Translations under genes and position numbers: made by a program
The notes under the pieces: generated by a model
Database searches by the model: none
What the model was told of the DNA's origin: nothing
Seen by the model: the letters and a program-made list of their open reading frames with translations, nothing else
Assembly (NCBI RefSeq): GCF_024733015.1
Contig: NZ_JANKJG010000001.1
Location: 372,001-436,000 of the forward strand
Direction: 5' to 3'
Source: Pseudosulfitobacter koreensis
GTDB taxonomy: Bacteria > Pseudomonadota > Alphaproteobacteria > Rhodobacterales > Rhodobacteraceae
Length of the DNA stretch: 64,000 nt
Shown here: positions 1 to 8,040 of the stretch, piece by piece
How positions within the stretch are numbered: the first letter of the stretch is position 1
Layout of the letters: the number at the start of each line of letters is the position of its first letter

Positions 1-2
1 GC

Positions 3-68
3 ATCCTGCCGCTTGCCGGTGTCAGCCGGATCAACTTTGCCCCCGACTGGCTGCGCGACCCGGTATGA
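3..68 (+). CDS. C-terminal tail of an unidentified protein (partial)
   Basis: An open frame enters from the left edge and gives 21 residues ending in DWLRDPV before a TGA stop. The codons are GC-rich like the neighbouring genes and a repeat element follows two bases after the stop, both of which fit a real gene end. The tail carries no motif I can assign. It lies upstream of the pxp operon on the same strand, so a transporter belonging to that operon is conceivable, but nothing visible shows it. Confidence 0.45.
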   Translation: MLPLAGVSRINFAPDWLRDPV

Positions 69-70
69 TG

Positions 71-128
71 CTTCATCTTGCTAAATAAACTCCGGGGGGC
101 GGCCGCAGGTCGGGGGGCTGGCCCCCCT
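71..128 (+). repeat. Dispersed 3'-end element, copy 1
   Basis: The element starts with CTTCATCTTGC, continues with ATAAACTCCGGGG, and ends in a GC-rich hairpin of six G (112-117), a CTGG loop and six C (122-127). The same layout recurs at 4958-5015 and 46006-46062, each time directly after a stop codon. No T-run follows the hairpin. It may act as an RNA 3'-end or attenuation structure between the upstream gene and pxpB; that role is inference. Confidence 0.75.
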
Positions 129-177
129 GCCCGATGTCAGCGATTGCACCCGCCCGAAGAAAAGGTAGTGTCCGGTC

Positions 178-918
178 ATGTCTAGCACTTATCCCACGAT
201 TCACACTGTCGGCCTTTCGGGCGTCCTGGTCACCTTTGCAGACGCCTTGGACGACACCGCCAACCGTGCAGCGCTGGCGTTCAGGGCCGCAGTCGACGCC
301 GAAGGCTGGGACTGGGTCCACGAAAGCGCGACCTCGCTGATTTCCGCGTTTTTCCGCACCGATCTGGCCGAATACCCTGCCGACAGGATCACCGGGCAGT
401 TGAACGATCTGCTGGCGACCCGCGACTGGTTTGCGGCACCGCTGCCCGAGGGGCGCAAGCTCTGGCACATTCCAGCGGTGTTCGGCGGTGATCTGGCCCC
501 ACAACTGGACGAGGCCGCCGAGGCCGCGGGCCTGTCGCCCCAGGATGCCATTGCCGAGTTGACCAGTACGCGCATGCGCGTCATCACCATCGGTTTTGCC
601 CCCGGCCAGCCCTATCTGGGCACGCTGGGCGAACATTGGAACATCCCGCGTCTCGGTACGCTTAGCCCCAACATTCCGCGCGGCGCGCTTGTCGCCGCCG
701 TGCGCCAGTTGTGTCTCTTTTCCAACAATACCCCCACCGGCTGGCGCCACGTCGGGCAGACCGCATTCCGCACCTTCCGGCCCACGTCCGACACGCCGTT
801 CCCCCTGTCACCGGGAGACGAGCTGCTGTTTCACGCCACCACACCCGAGGATTACAAGACCATCGCCGCCAACAACAACGACGGCGCAGGCGGTGCCACA
901 TGGGAGGCGCTGTCATGA
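178..918 (+). CDS. pxpB: 5-oxoprolinase subunit PxpB
   Basis: This 246-residue protein belongs to the KipI/PxpB family. With PxpC and PxpA it forms the ATP-dependent 5-oxoprolinase that opens pyroglutamate, a damaged form of glutamine or glutamate, to L-glutamate. The sequence shows the family core, including GFAPGQPYLGTL near residues 140-150 and the PSDTPFPLSPGDEL-like C-terminal stretch. The length is normal for the family. Its stop overlaps the pxpC start in an ATGA, so the two are translationally coupled. The start at 178 has only a weak AAGG about 13 bases upstream, so the exact N-terminus is less certain than the identity. In Bacillus the homologue was first described as the kinase inhibitor KipI. 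Confidence 0.92.
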   Translation: MSSTYPTIHTVGLSGVLVTFADALDDTANRAALAFRAAVDAEGWDWVHESATSLISAFFRTDLAEYPADRITGQLNDLLATRDWFAAPLPEGRKLWHIPAVFGGDLAPQLDEAAEAAGLSPQDAIAELTSTRMRVITIGFAPGQPYLGTLGEHWNIPRLGTLSPNIPRGALVAAVRQLCLFSNNTPTGWRHVGQTAFRTFRPTSDTPFPLSPGDELLFHATTPEDYKTIAANNNDGAGGATWEALS

Positions 919-1937
919 CCAAGGCCGCGCTCAAGGTTCACCAGATCGGCCCCGCCGCCGCCTTTCAGGATCTGGGTCGTCCCGGCTATATCGCCTCGGG
1001 CCTGACCCGTGGCGGCGCGATCGACACGCTGGCCGTCCACGAGGGTGCGGCCCTGCTCAAGCAATCGCCCGACTGTGCGGTTTTGGAAATCGCAGGCGTC
1101 GGCGGCGTGTTCGAGGCGACCGCCCCCCTGCGCATCGCCCTGACTGGCGCTGATATGACCGCGAAAATTGACGACGCGCCCGCCGCGTGGAACGCCGCCC
1201 ACCAGATGGAGGCCGGACAGCGGCTGACCATCGGTGCCGCGCGCTCGGGCAGTTACGCCTACCTGCACGTCGGCGGCGGATTTGACGCGCCGGTGCGCAT
1301 GGGCGCGCGGGGCGGTCACATGTCCGCCGGTCTGGGCAAGCTGATCGCCAAGGGGGACACGCTGCCTCTGTTGCCCGACATAGGCACCCGCACCGGATAT
1401 TTCCTGCCGCGCGATGCCCGCTTCGACGGCGGCACCGTGCGCATCGTGCCTTCTGTCCAGACCAACCGCTTCCCGCCAGAAGAGCGCGCCCGCTTCGAAG
1501 CCACAGCCTTCAAGCGCGACCCCCGCGCCAACCGCCAGGGCATCCGCATGGAGCATGAGGGCGAGGGCTTCGCCGCCGAAGGTATGCGCACCATCGTCTC
1601 CGAGGTCATCGTGCAGGGCGACATCCAAATTACCGGCGACGGAACGCCCTTTGTGCTGATGTGCGAAAGCCAGACCACCGGCGGCTATCCCCGGATCGGC
1701 ACCGTCATCCCTGCCGACCTGCCCCGCATGGCGCAAACCCCTGCGGGCGGCAAGATCACGTTCCAGTTCATCACGCTGGACGAGGCGGTCGCAATTCAGC
1801 AAAAAGACGCCAAGACGCGCGCGGGCCTTGCCGCGCAAGCGCAACCGCTGGTGCGCGACATCCACGACATATCCGACCTGCTGTCCTATCAACTGGTCAG
1901 CGGTGCCATCTCGGCCCAGGCCGACCCGTTTGAATAA
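915..1937 (+). CDS. pxpC: 5-oxoprolinase subunit PxpC (biotin-dependent carboxylase-like)
   Basis: This 340-residue protein is of the KipA/PxpC family, which resembles the allophanate hydrolase subunit 2 part of urea amidolyase. Family marks are the N-terminal IGPAAAFQDLGRPGY and LTRGGAIDTLAV stretches, the LAVTGADM-like strand, and the C-terminal GGYPRIGTVI. The frame is open further upstream, but the start at 915 is chosen because it overlaps the pxpB stop (ATGA) and begins directly at the conserved domain. PxpA follows 12 bases after the stop with AAAGGAAC as ribosome binding site. Despite the family label there is no biotin carrier domain here. Confidence 0.93.
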   Translation: MTKAALKVHQIGPAAAFQDLGRPGYIASGLTRGGAIDTLAVHEGAALLKQSPDCAVLEIAGVGGVFEATAPLRIALTGADMTAKIDDAPAAWNAAHQMEAGQRLTIGAARSGSYAYLHVGGGFDAPVRMGARGGHMSAGLGKLIAKGDTLPLLPDIGTRTGYFLPRDARFDGGTVRIVPSVQTNRFPPEERARFEATAFKRDPRANRQGIRMEHEGEGFAAEGMRTIVSEVIVQGDIQITGDGTPFVLMCESQTTGGYPRIGTVIPADLPRMAQTPAGGKITFQFITLDEAVAIQQKDAKTRAGLAAQAQPLVRDIHDISDLLSYQLVSGAISAQADPFE

Positions 1938-1949
1938 AGGAACATCGCC

Positions 1950-2717
1950 ATGCAAGTGGATCTGAACGCCGATATGGGCGAAAGCTTTGGCCCTTGGAAC
2001 ATGGGCGACGACGCGAGCCTGCTGACCACCGTCACCTCTGCCAACATCGCTTGCGGGGCTCATGCGGGCGACCCCGACGTAATGGCCACGACTATGGGCA
2101 TCGCGCTGCAAAACGGCGTCGGCATCGGATCGCACCCTGGTTTTCCCGACCTTCAGGGCTTTGGCCGCCGCCGCATCCACATGCCCACGGGATCGCTGCA
2201 AAACTCGATCCGCTGTCAGGTTGGCGCATCGCTGGGCATGGCCGCAGCCCTCGGGGCATCGGTGCGCCACGTCAAATTGCACGGTGCCTTGGGCAACATG
2301 ACCTCGGAAGACGAGGACATGGCCCGCGCCTGCTACGAAGCGGCGTTGTCCGTCGATGAAAACCTTATCGTGATGGTGCTGGCCGCCACCGCACAGGAAC
2401 GCGCCGCCCGCAGCCTGGGCTGCAAGTTCGCCTGCGAGATCTTCGCCGACCGCGCCTATAACGACGACGCGACGCTGGTCGACCGCTCGATGCCCGGTGC
2501 CGTGATCCACGACCCCAAGGTCGCAGGTCAGCGCATGGTCGACATGGTCAAGGCGCAGGCGATCATCACTGATTCAGGCAAGCATATCGAAACGCCCATC
2601 GACACGATCTGCTTGCACGGCGACACGCCCACAGCCGTACAGATCGCCGCCGAAGTGCGCGACGCTCTGGAAGCGGCGCAGATCACCGTAACCCAGTTTG
2701 CGGGCCGCACCGCCTAG
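1950..2717 (+). CDS. pxpA: 5-oxoprolinase subunit PxpA (LamB/YcsF family)
   Basis: The 255-residue product is a LamB/YcsF family protein, the third subunit of the PxpABC 5-oxoprolinase. It begins with the hallmark VDLNADMGESFGPW and keeps NIACGAHAGDP, GIGSHPGFPD and VKLHGALGN, which hold the conserved Asp and His residues of the family active site. It is last of three genes in the order B-C-A and follows pxpC by 12 bases. A clear AAGG site precedes the ATG. All three subunits look intact, so the organism should recycle 5-oxoproline to glutamate. Confidence 0.95.
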   Translation: MQVDLNADMGESFGPWNMGDDASLLTTVTSANIACGAHAGDPDVMATTMGIALQNGVGIGSHPGFPDLQGFGRRRIHMPTGSLQNSIRCQVGASLGMAAALGASVRHVKLHGALGNMTSEDEDMARACYEAALSVDENLIVMVLAATAQERAARSLGCKFACEIFADRAYNDDATLVDRSMPGAVIHDPKVAGQRMVDMVKAQAIITDSGKHIETPIDTICLHGDTPTAVQIAAEVRDALEAAQITVTQFAGRTA

Positions 2718-2789
2718 CTTCACAAGACCGCTTGCAGGCCGCGACAGGCCGGTTAGGGTGCGGGCAATCCACTTGAAAAGGTTGCCCAC

Positions 2790-4181
2790 ATGCCCCTGAC
2801 CCAGCCCACGTTCGCCCAGACCGACACCGCCACGCCGCTAACCATCGTCCCCGAGGATACTTGCGCCGACTGGCTGGCCTCGCTGGACGCGCCCGCGCAG
2901 AAATGGGCCGAGGCATCGGGTTTTGCAGGCAAGATCGGTCAGGCGCTTGTCGTTCCCGACATGGACGGCGGCGTGCAGATGGCCGCCGTCGGCTACGGCA
3001 CCGAAGCCGACCGCAAGCGGGCTCGCTTTCACGTCGCGGCAGCGCTGCCCAGATTACCTGCAGGCATCTATGCGTTCCACAGCGACCTAGACGCCGAGAC
3101 GCTGGAAACCGAAGCTTTGGGCTGGCTTCTGTCCTCCTACCGCTTCGACCGCTATGCCGAGCAGAGCCCATCACGTGTGCAACTGGTCGCGCCGGAAGGC
3201 ATAGACGCCCCCCGCATCGAAATCATCGCAGCGGGCGAAGCCCTGACCCGCGATCTGATCAACACCCCCGCGTCCGACATGGGCCCGCCCGACCTGGAGG
3301 CTGCCGCGCGCGAACTCGCGGAAGAATTCAGCGCCAGCATCGACGTCACCACCGGCGACGATCTGCTGACCGTCAACTTTCCGATGATCCACGCGGTGGG
3401 CCGCGCCGCAGACCGCGCACCACGTCTGATCGACATGCGCTGGGGCGATGCGGGGCCAAAACTGACACTGGTCGGCAAGGGCGTGTGTTTCGACACCGGC
3501 GGGCTGAACCTCAAACCCGGCGCATCCATGGGCCTGATGAAGAAAGACATGGGCGGATCCGCCGCCGTTCTGGGTCTGGCCCGCATGATCATGGCGCTTG
3601 GCCTGCCGCTGCAGCTGCGCGTGCTGATCCCGGCGGTGGAAAACTCGGTCTCCTCCAACGCCTTCCGCCCGCAGGACATCCTGACCTCGCGCAAGGGTCT
3701 GACCGTCGAGATCAACAACACCGACGCCGAGGGGCGTCTGGTGCTGGCCGATGCGCTGGCACTCGCTGACGAGGACACGCCTGATCTGATCGTGTCGATG
3801 GCCACTCTCACCGGGGCTGCCCGCGTTGCCGTTGGCCCCGACCTTGCGCCTTATTACGTCGATGATCTGCAACTGGTCACGGCACTGGAGCAAGCTGCCG
3901 CATCTGTCGCCGACCCGGTCTGGCGGATGCCGTTCCACACACCTTACGAGCCGATGATCGAACCCGGCATCGCCGATCTGGACAACGCGCCCAAAGGCGG
4001 GTTCGCAGGGTCTATCACCGCCGCCCTGTTCCTGCGCCGCTTTGTCACCAAGACGCCACGCTACATGCATTTCGACATCTATGGCTGGCAACCCTCCGAC
4101 GCCCCCGCCCGCCCCAAGGGCGGCGTGGGCCAAGGCACGCGCGCGCTGCTTGCGGCCCTGCCTACCGCGCTGAAACTATGA
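2790..4181 (+). CDS. Leucyl aminopeptidase family protein (peptidase M17)
   Basis: This 463-residue protein is a di-metal M17 aminopeptidase, which removes N-terminal residues from peptides in the cytoplasm. The signature NTDAEGRL lies at 310-317. The metal and catalytic residues are in place: Lys230 and Asp235 in LVGKGVCFDTGG, and Asp253 in MKKDMGG. The N-terminal 150 residues are the usual variable M17 domain. AAAAGG lies about 9 bases before the ATG. The stop overlaps the start of the NlpC/P60 gene (ATGA), and this pair of peptidases probably acts together in peptide or murein peptide turnover. That shared role is inference. Confidence 0.92.
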   Translation: MPLTQPTFAQTDTATPLTIVPEDTCADWLASLDAPAQKWAEASGFAGKIGQALVVPDMDGGVQMAAVGYGTEADRKRARFHVAAALPRLPAGIYAFHSDLDAETLETEALGWLLSSYRFDRYAEQSPSRVQLVAPEGIDAPRIEIIAAGEALTRDLINTPASDMGPPDLEAAARELAEEFSASIDVTTGDDLLTVNFPMIHAVGRAADRAPRLIDMRWGDAGPKLTLVGKGVCFDTGGLNLKPGASMGLMKKDMGGSAAVLGLARMIMALGLPLQLRVLIPAVENSVSSNAFRPQDILTSRKGLTVEINNTDAEGRLVLADALALADEDTPDLIVSMATLTGAARVAVGPDLAPYYVDDLQLVTALEQAAASVADPVWRMPFHTPYEPMIEPGIADLDNAPKGGFAGSITAALFLRRFVTKTPRYMHFDIYGWQPSDAPARPKGGVGQGTRALLAALPTALKL

Positions 4182-4957
4182 CCGACCGGCGCACCACGCC
4201 CAACCCGGCCTGGGTGGACAGCTCTGCGCCCGCGCAGGTCGGCGTGACGCTGACCGATCTGCTGGACGCGCCGAACGGCACCCGCGACCGGCAACTGATC
4301 TACGGCGATCCGATCACGGTGCTGGGTGCGCGTGAGGGGCACAGCTATGTCCGCTCGGACAAGGATGGCTATATCGGTTTCGTTCCCACGTCAGCCCTGA
4401 TCAACCCGACCCAGCCCACGCACCGCATTATCGCCCGCGCCAGTCACGCCTATGCGCAGGCCGACATGAAATCGCCCGACCGCCTCCCCCTCACCTTTGG
4501 CAGCCGTCTGACCGCCCTGTCGGAAACGCCCAGGTTCATCGAAACCGCAGCGGGCTTCGTCCCAAAGCAGCACATCGCCCCAGAAGATCAACACCATAAT
4601 GACCCCGCCACCATCGCGGAAATCTTCCTCGGCACGCCCTACCTCTGGGGCGGCAATTCAGGCACCGGCATCGACTGCTCCGGCCTGATCCAGGCCGCCT
4701 GCCTTGCCTGCAACATCGCTTGCGATGGCGACAGCGACCAGCAGGCGCGCAACCTCGGCACCGCATTGCCCGACGACACGCCCCCCCGCCGCAACGATCT
4801 GTTGTTCTGGAAAGGCCATGTGGCGCTGGTCTACGACAGCGAAACGCTTATCCACGCCAACGCCCACCACATGGCGACCTCGTTCGAGCCCATAAGCAAT
4901 GCCCTTAACAGAATAGCCCAATCAGATGGGTTGCTGACCGCCCACAGGCGTCTGTAA
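4178..4957 (+). CDS. NlpC/P60 family C40 cysteine peptidase with SH3 region
   Basis: The 259-residue protein has an N-terminal SH3b-like region (about 20-130) and a C-terminal NlpC/P60 domain. The Cys nucleophile is Cys167 in GIDCSGL. The His is most likely His214 in KGHVALVYD, with His226 a candidate third residue. Such enzymes cut gamma-D-glutamyl links in murein peptides. No signal peptide is visible, so a cytoplasmic role in degrading recycled murein peptides is likely. It is coupled to the aminopeptidase upstream by an ATGA overlap. The dispersed repeat follows at the base after its stop. Confidence 0.9.
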   Translation: MTDRRTTPNPAWVDSSAPAQVGVTLTDLLDAPNGTRDRQLIYGDPITVLGAREGHSYVRSDKDGYIGFVPTSALINPTQPTHRIIARASHAYAQADMKSPDRLPLTFGSRLTALSETPRFIETAAGFVPKQHIAPEDQHHNDPATIAEIFLGTPYLWGGNSGTGIDCSGLIQAACLACNIACDGDSDQQARNLGTALPDDTPPRRNDLLFWKGHVALVYDSETLIHANAHHMATSFEPISNALNRIAQSDGLLTAHRRL

Positions 4958-5015
4958 CTTCATCTTGCCTGATAAACTCCGGGGGGCGGCCGCAGGCCGG
5001 GGGGCTGGCCCCCTT
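4958..5015 (+). repeat. Dispersed 3'-end element, copy 2
   Basis: It opens with CTTCATCTTGCCTGATAAAC directly at the NlpC/P60 stop, then runs through CTCCGGGGGGCGGCCGC into a hairpin of five G (5000-5004), CTGG and five C (5009-5013). It is nearly identical to the copy at 71-128. Here it lies between two convergent genes, where it could end transcription from both sides. That function is inferred from position and structure only. Confidence 0.78.
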
Positions 5016-5029
5016 ACCCGCTCACAATC

Positions 5030-5377
5030 TCAATCCACCGGGCGGATCAGCTTGCGCTCCAGCACCCGCAGCACAGCCTTCAGATCGCCGCCGCGCCGCA
5101 GGATCTGGCCATCCATCCCGATCACCGCATACATCCCCTGCTTGCCGCGCAGCTTGGGGCGCTTTTCGATCCGGTACATCGGATTTTCCGCCGTGCGTCG
5201 AAAGACCGAAAACACCGCCACCTCTCGCAGGCAGGATATGCCGTAATCGCGCCATTCGCCAGCGGCCACCATGCGGCCATAGAGCGACAGGATCAGTGCC
5301 AGTTCGGGACGTTGAAACGCCACTTGCGGGCTGGGCATTTCGCGCAGGTTGACGGGGGGTGGCGTGTGCAGTGTCAT
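5030..5377 (-). CDS. DUF2794 domain-containing protein
   Basis: The 115-residue product matches the alphaproteobacterial DUF2794 family by its core: FQRPELALILSLYGRMVAAGEWRDYGI, then FSVFRRTAE and the C-terminal GGDLKAVLRVLERKL. The function of the family is unknown. The frame is open to 5407, but the start at 5377 (MTLHTPPP) gives the usual family length and lacks the Cys/His-rich extra residues; neither start has a strong ribosome binding site. No signal peptide or membrane segment is seen. The gene is divergent from paaI and convergent with the NlpC/P60 gene. Confidence 0.82.
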   Translation of the reverse strand: MTLHTPPPVNLREMPSPQVAFQRPELALILSLYGRMVAAGEWRDYGISCLREVAVFSVFRRTAENPMYRIEKRPKLRGKQGMYAVIGMDGQILRRGGDLKAVLRVLERKLIRPVD

Positions 5378-5491
5378 ATGATGACAGTTGCGCCGAAACA
5401 TGCGCAAATCAAGTCCCGTCGCGCAGCATCAGACTTGAAAGCGTTACAGTTTGCAGGCAACGTGCCCAAACTTGGAAACATGAGGTGATCC

Positions 5492-5932
5492 ATGACCCCG
5501 CAAGATCGTGCCGAACACAGCGCCCGCGAGATGCTGCAGGGCGACACCGCCAGCCAGTCGCTGGGCATGACCATCACCCACATCGCACCGGGTCGCGCCA
5601 CGCTGACCATGCCGGTTACCGACCTCATGCTGAACGGCCACGGCATCTGTCACGGCGGCTATATTTTCACTCTGGCCGACAGCGCCTTTGCCTTTGCGTG
5701 CAACACCTATAATCAGCGCACCGTGGCCCAGCAGAACCAGATCACGTATCTCGCCCCCGGACAGGCGGGCGACACGCTGAGCGCCACTGCGATCGAGGTT
5801 TCGCGCACGGGCCGGTCAGGCATCTACGACGTCAGCGTGACCGGCAGCGACGGCACGGAACTGGCGCTGTTTCGCGGCCTGTCGCGCACGATCAAAGGCC
5901 AGATTTTCCCTGAGGAGGAGGGCACCACATGA
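5492..5932 (+). CDS. paaI: Hydroxyphenylacetyl-CoA thioesterase PaaI
   Basis: This 146-residue hotdog-fold protein has the PaaI hallmarks: GMTITHIAPGRATLTMPV, GHGICHGGYIFTLADSAFAFACN with the conserved Asp, and an EVSRTGRSGIYDV strand. PaaI hydrolyses ring-hydroxylated phenylacetyl-CoA thioesters and so rescues trapped CoA during phenylacetate breakdown. The start is fixed by a strong GAGGTGATCC just before ATG. Its stop overlaps the paaK start (ATGA). The epoxidase genes paaABCDE and the ring-opening genes are not in the window, so the pathway is split in this genome or only partly present. Confidence 0.93.
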   Translation: MTPQDRAEHSAREMLQGDTASQSLGMTITHIAPGRATLTMPVTDLMLNGHGICHGGYIFTLADSAFAFACNTYNQRTVAQQNQITYLAPGQAGDTLSATAIEVSRTGRSGIYDVSVTGSDGTELALFRGLSRTIKGQIFPEEEGTT

Positions 5933-7230
5933 AAGACCTGACACCGGATCAAGCCAGCCTTGATCTGATCGAGATCGCCTCGCGCGATGAAATTTCGGCC
6001 TTGCAGGTGCAGCGGCTGAAATGGTCGCTGAACCACGCCTACAGCAACGTGCCGCACTACAAGCGCGCTTTCGATGCCGCGGGCGTGCATCCCGATGACC
6101 TGAAGTCCCTGTCAGACCTGTCAAAGTTTCCCTTCACCGTGAAGCAGGACCTGCGCGACAACTACCCCTTCGGCATGTTCGCCGTGCCGCGCGAACAGGT
6201 CTCGCGCATCCATGCCTCGTCGGGCACCACAGGCCAGCCCACCGTCGTCGGCTATACGCGCAACGATCTGGACGTCTGGGGCAGCGTCGTCGCCCGCAGC
6301 CTGCGCGCGTCCGGCCTGCGGCCCGGCGATCTGTTGCACAATGCCTATGGCTACGGGTTGTTCACCGGTGGCCTCGGCATCCACTTGGGTGCGGACAAGC
6401 TGGGCCTGTCCACCGTGCCGATTTCGGGCGGGATGACACCGCGCCAGGTGCGTCTGATCGAGGATTTCAAACCTGACGGCATCACCGTCACGCCCTCCTA
6501 TGCCCTGTCGATCCTGGACGAATTCAACGCCCAGGGCCTGGATCCGCGCGACTGCTCGATGAAGGTCGGCATTTTCGGCGCCGAACCCTGGACCAATGCC
6601 ATGCGCCGCGAGATCGAGGATGCGTTCGACATGCACGCTGTCGACATCTACGGGCTGTCCGAAATCATGGGCCCCGGCGTCGCCAACGAATGTGTCGAGA
6701 CGAAAGACGGTCTGCACATCTGGGAGGATCACTTCTATCCCGAGGTCATCAACCCCGAGACGGGCGCGCTGGTGGCTGACGGCGAACAGGGCGAGCTGGT
6801 CTTTACCTCGCTGTCCAAAGAAGCATTCCCGATCATCCGTTACCGCACCCGCGACCTGACGCGGCTGCTGCCGGGCACAGCGCGCAGCATGCGGCGGATG
6901 GAAAAGATCACAGGGCGCTCCGACGACATGATCATCCTGCGCGGCGTCAACGTCTTTCCGACCCAGATCGAGGAATGTCTGATGGCCACCGACGGACTGG
7001 CCCCGCATTTCCAGATCGAACTGAGCAAGCCAGGCCGGATGGACCAGCTCTGCGTGCTTGCCGAAGCCGCGGACGCCTCCGTGCAAGGCGACACGCGCGA
7101 TGCAGCGGCCAAGGCGCTGTCAGCCCGGATCAAGCAGGTCATCGGCATTTCGGTCAAGGTGCTGGTGTCCAACGTCGGCGGCGTCGCCCGGTCCGAGGGC
7201 AAGGCGGCGCGGATCATCGACAAACGCTGA
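5929..7230 (+). CDS. paaK: Phenylacetate-CoA ligase PaaK
   Basis: The 433-residue enzyme activates phenylacetate with ATP and CoA to phenylacetyl-CoA, the first step of aerobic phenylacetate breakdown. The adenylate-forming P-loop SSGTTGQP lies at 97-104. The family also shows YGLSEIMGPGVANEC, the RYRTRDLTRL motif and the C-terminal GRSDDMIILRGVNVFPTQIEE hinge region. The length is typical. It is translationally coupled to paaI. A strong hairpin lies between its end and the convergent regulator gene. Confidence 0.96.
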   Translation: MKDLTPDQASLDLIEIASRDEISALQVQRLKWSLNHAYSNVPHYKRAFDAAGVHPDDLKSLSDLSKFPFTVKQDLRDNYPFGMFAVPREQVSRIHASSGTTGQPTVVGYTRNDLDVWGSVVARSLRASGLRPGDLLHNAYGYGLFTGGLGIHLGADKLGLSTVPISGGMTPRQVRLIEDFKPDGITVTPSYALSILDEFNAQGLDPRDCSMKVGIFGAEPWTNAMRREIEDAFDMHAVDIYGLSEIMGPGVANECVETKDGLHIWEDHFYPEVINPETGALVADGEQGELVFTSLSKEAFPIIRYRTRDLTRLLPGTARSMRRMEKITGRSDDMIILRGVNVFPTQIEECLMATDGLAPHFQIELSKPGRMDQLCVLAEAADASVQGDTRDAAAKALSARIKQVIGISVKVLVSNVGGVARSEGKAARIIDKR

Positions 7231-7247
7231 CCCTTGCGGTCGTCACT

Positions 7248-7275
7248 GCCGCGCCCCGGTCAATCGGGGCGTGGC
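7248..7275. terminator. Hairpin between convergent paaK and tetR-type gene
   Basis: An 11-base-pair stem (7248-7258 with 7265-7275, one G-U pair) encloses a 6-base loop. It lies 18 bases after the paaK stop and covers the last codons of the regulator on the other strand. There is no T-run on either side, so if it terminates transcription it is not a classical intrinsic terminator. Confidence 0.5.
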
Positions 7276-7895
7276 GTTGCCACCCCATAGCGTGCCATGA
7301 ACATCTCGACGGCGCCTTTCACGATCCGGTCGATCTCTGTCGGTGTCACCCGATCCATCACGCCAAAGATCAGTCGCGGCCACAGGTCCGCCTTGCACAG
7401 CTCCCCGAACTGGTCGGCGGCAAGCTGCATGTCGTCGATAATCAACTCGCCGCGCGCCTCCGCCCCTTCGAAATACTGGATCAACTCGGCCTTCATCACC
7501 ATCGGACCCGAGGCATAGAACTGCCGCCCCAGATCGGGAAACCGCTCGCTTTCAGCCACGCAAATCCGGAACATCTGCAAGCCGAAGGTCGACGTCAGAA
7601 ACCCCAGCAGATGCCGCGCCGCCTCTTCCAGCACCACGCGCGGGTGGCCGCAGCTGTTGATCATGTCCACCGCCGCATGCGACTGGCGGCGGCATTCACC
7701 GGCGGCAACTTCCATGAACAACAGCCGCTTGTCGGGGAAATAGCTGTAAAGCGTGGCCTTGGACACGCCCGCAACCTTGGCGATTTGATCAACGCTTGCC
7801 CCCTCGAATCCATCGACCAGAAACACTGATCGCGCGCCTTCAAGCACCTGATCGAATTTGCGGCCTTTGCGAATGGCAGGGCTTTGGTCGTTCAT
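7260..7895 (-). CDS. TetR/AcrR family transcriptional regulator
   Basis: This 211-residue repressor-type protein has an N-terminal helix-turn-helix: the GASVDQIAKVAGVSKATLY stretch lies at about 32-50, followed by SYFPDK. The C-terminal ligand domain resembles AefR-like TetR proteins (VAESERFPDLGRQFY). Its gene is convergent with paaK and divergent from mbfA. A palindrome sits in its own promoter, so autorepression is likely. Phenylacetyl-CoA sensing for the adjacent paa genes is a reasonable guess, since TetR-type PaaR regulators exist, but no palindrome of this type is visible before paaI. The ligand is unknown. Confidence 0.9.
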   Translation of the reverse strand: MNDQSPAIRKGRKFDQVLEGARSVFLVDGFEGASVDQIAKVAGVSKATLYSYFPDKRLLFMEVAAGECRRQSHAAVDMINSCGHPRVVLEEAARHLLGFLTSTFGLQMFRICVAESERFPDLGRQFYASGPMVMKAELIQYFEGAEARGELIIDDMQLAADQFGELCKADLWPRLIFGVMDRVTPTEIDRIVKGAVEMFMARYGVATPRPD

Positions 7896-7920
7896 GCGAG
7901 TCTCCCGTTGGGGTAACGCA

Positions 7921-7949
7921 GATATAAACTGATTGGTTCAGTTCGCACA
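7921..7949 (-). promoter_or_regulatory. Promoter of the tetR-type gene with palindromic operator
   Basis: On the minus strand a -10-like TATATC (7921-7926) is separated by exactly 17 bases from a weak -35 hexamer (7944-7949). The 17-base spacer is itself an inverted repeat, AACTGA-N5-TCAGTT (7927-7943). An operator filling the promoter spacer is a common layout for TetR-type autorepression. The hexamers are assigned by eye. Confidence 0.62.
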
Positions 7950-7977
7950 GTATATTCCCGCACCTTTGCGCTTGCGC

Positions 7978-8005
7978 TTGTGCATTCCCGGCAAGCACGT
8001 ATATT
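7978..8005 (+). promoter_or_regulatory. Putative mbfA promoter
   Basis: TTGTGC (7978-7983) and TATATT (8000-8005) lie 16 bases apart, 36 bases before the mbfA start codon. They fit a housekeeping-type alphaproteobacterial promoter. The Irr-type palindrome overlaps the -10 hexamer. Confidence 0.55.
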
Positions 8006-8018
8006 AGAATCGTTCTAA
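8004..8018 (+). promoter_or_regulatory. Irr box (iron control element) before mbfA
   Basis: The perfect inverted repeat TTAGAA-TCG-TTCTAA matches the known iron control element bound by Irr in alphaproteobacteria. It overlaps the -10 hexamer and likely start point of mbfA, which fits repression by Irr when iron is scarce and release when iron or haem is plentiful. Irr control of mbfA is reported in other alphaproteobacteria; here it is inferred from the site. Confidence 0.78.
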
Positions 8019-8040
8019 ACCATACGGCAGTGAGTCCCCC

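Noticed and set aside
852-2510. A 552-codon open frame antisense to pxpC and pxpA
   Set aside because: It crosses two real genes on the other strand and has the same low-complexity make-up as other mirror frames.
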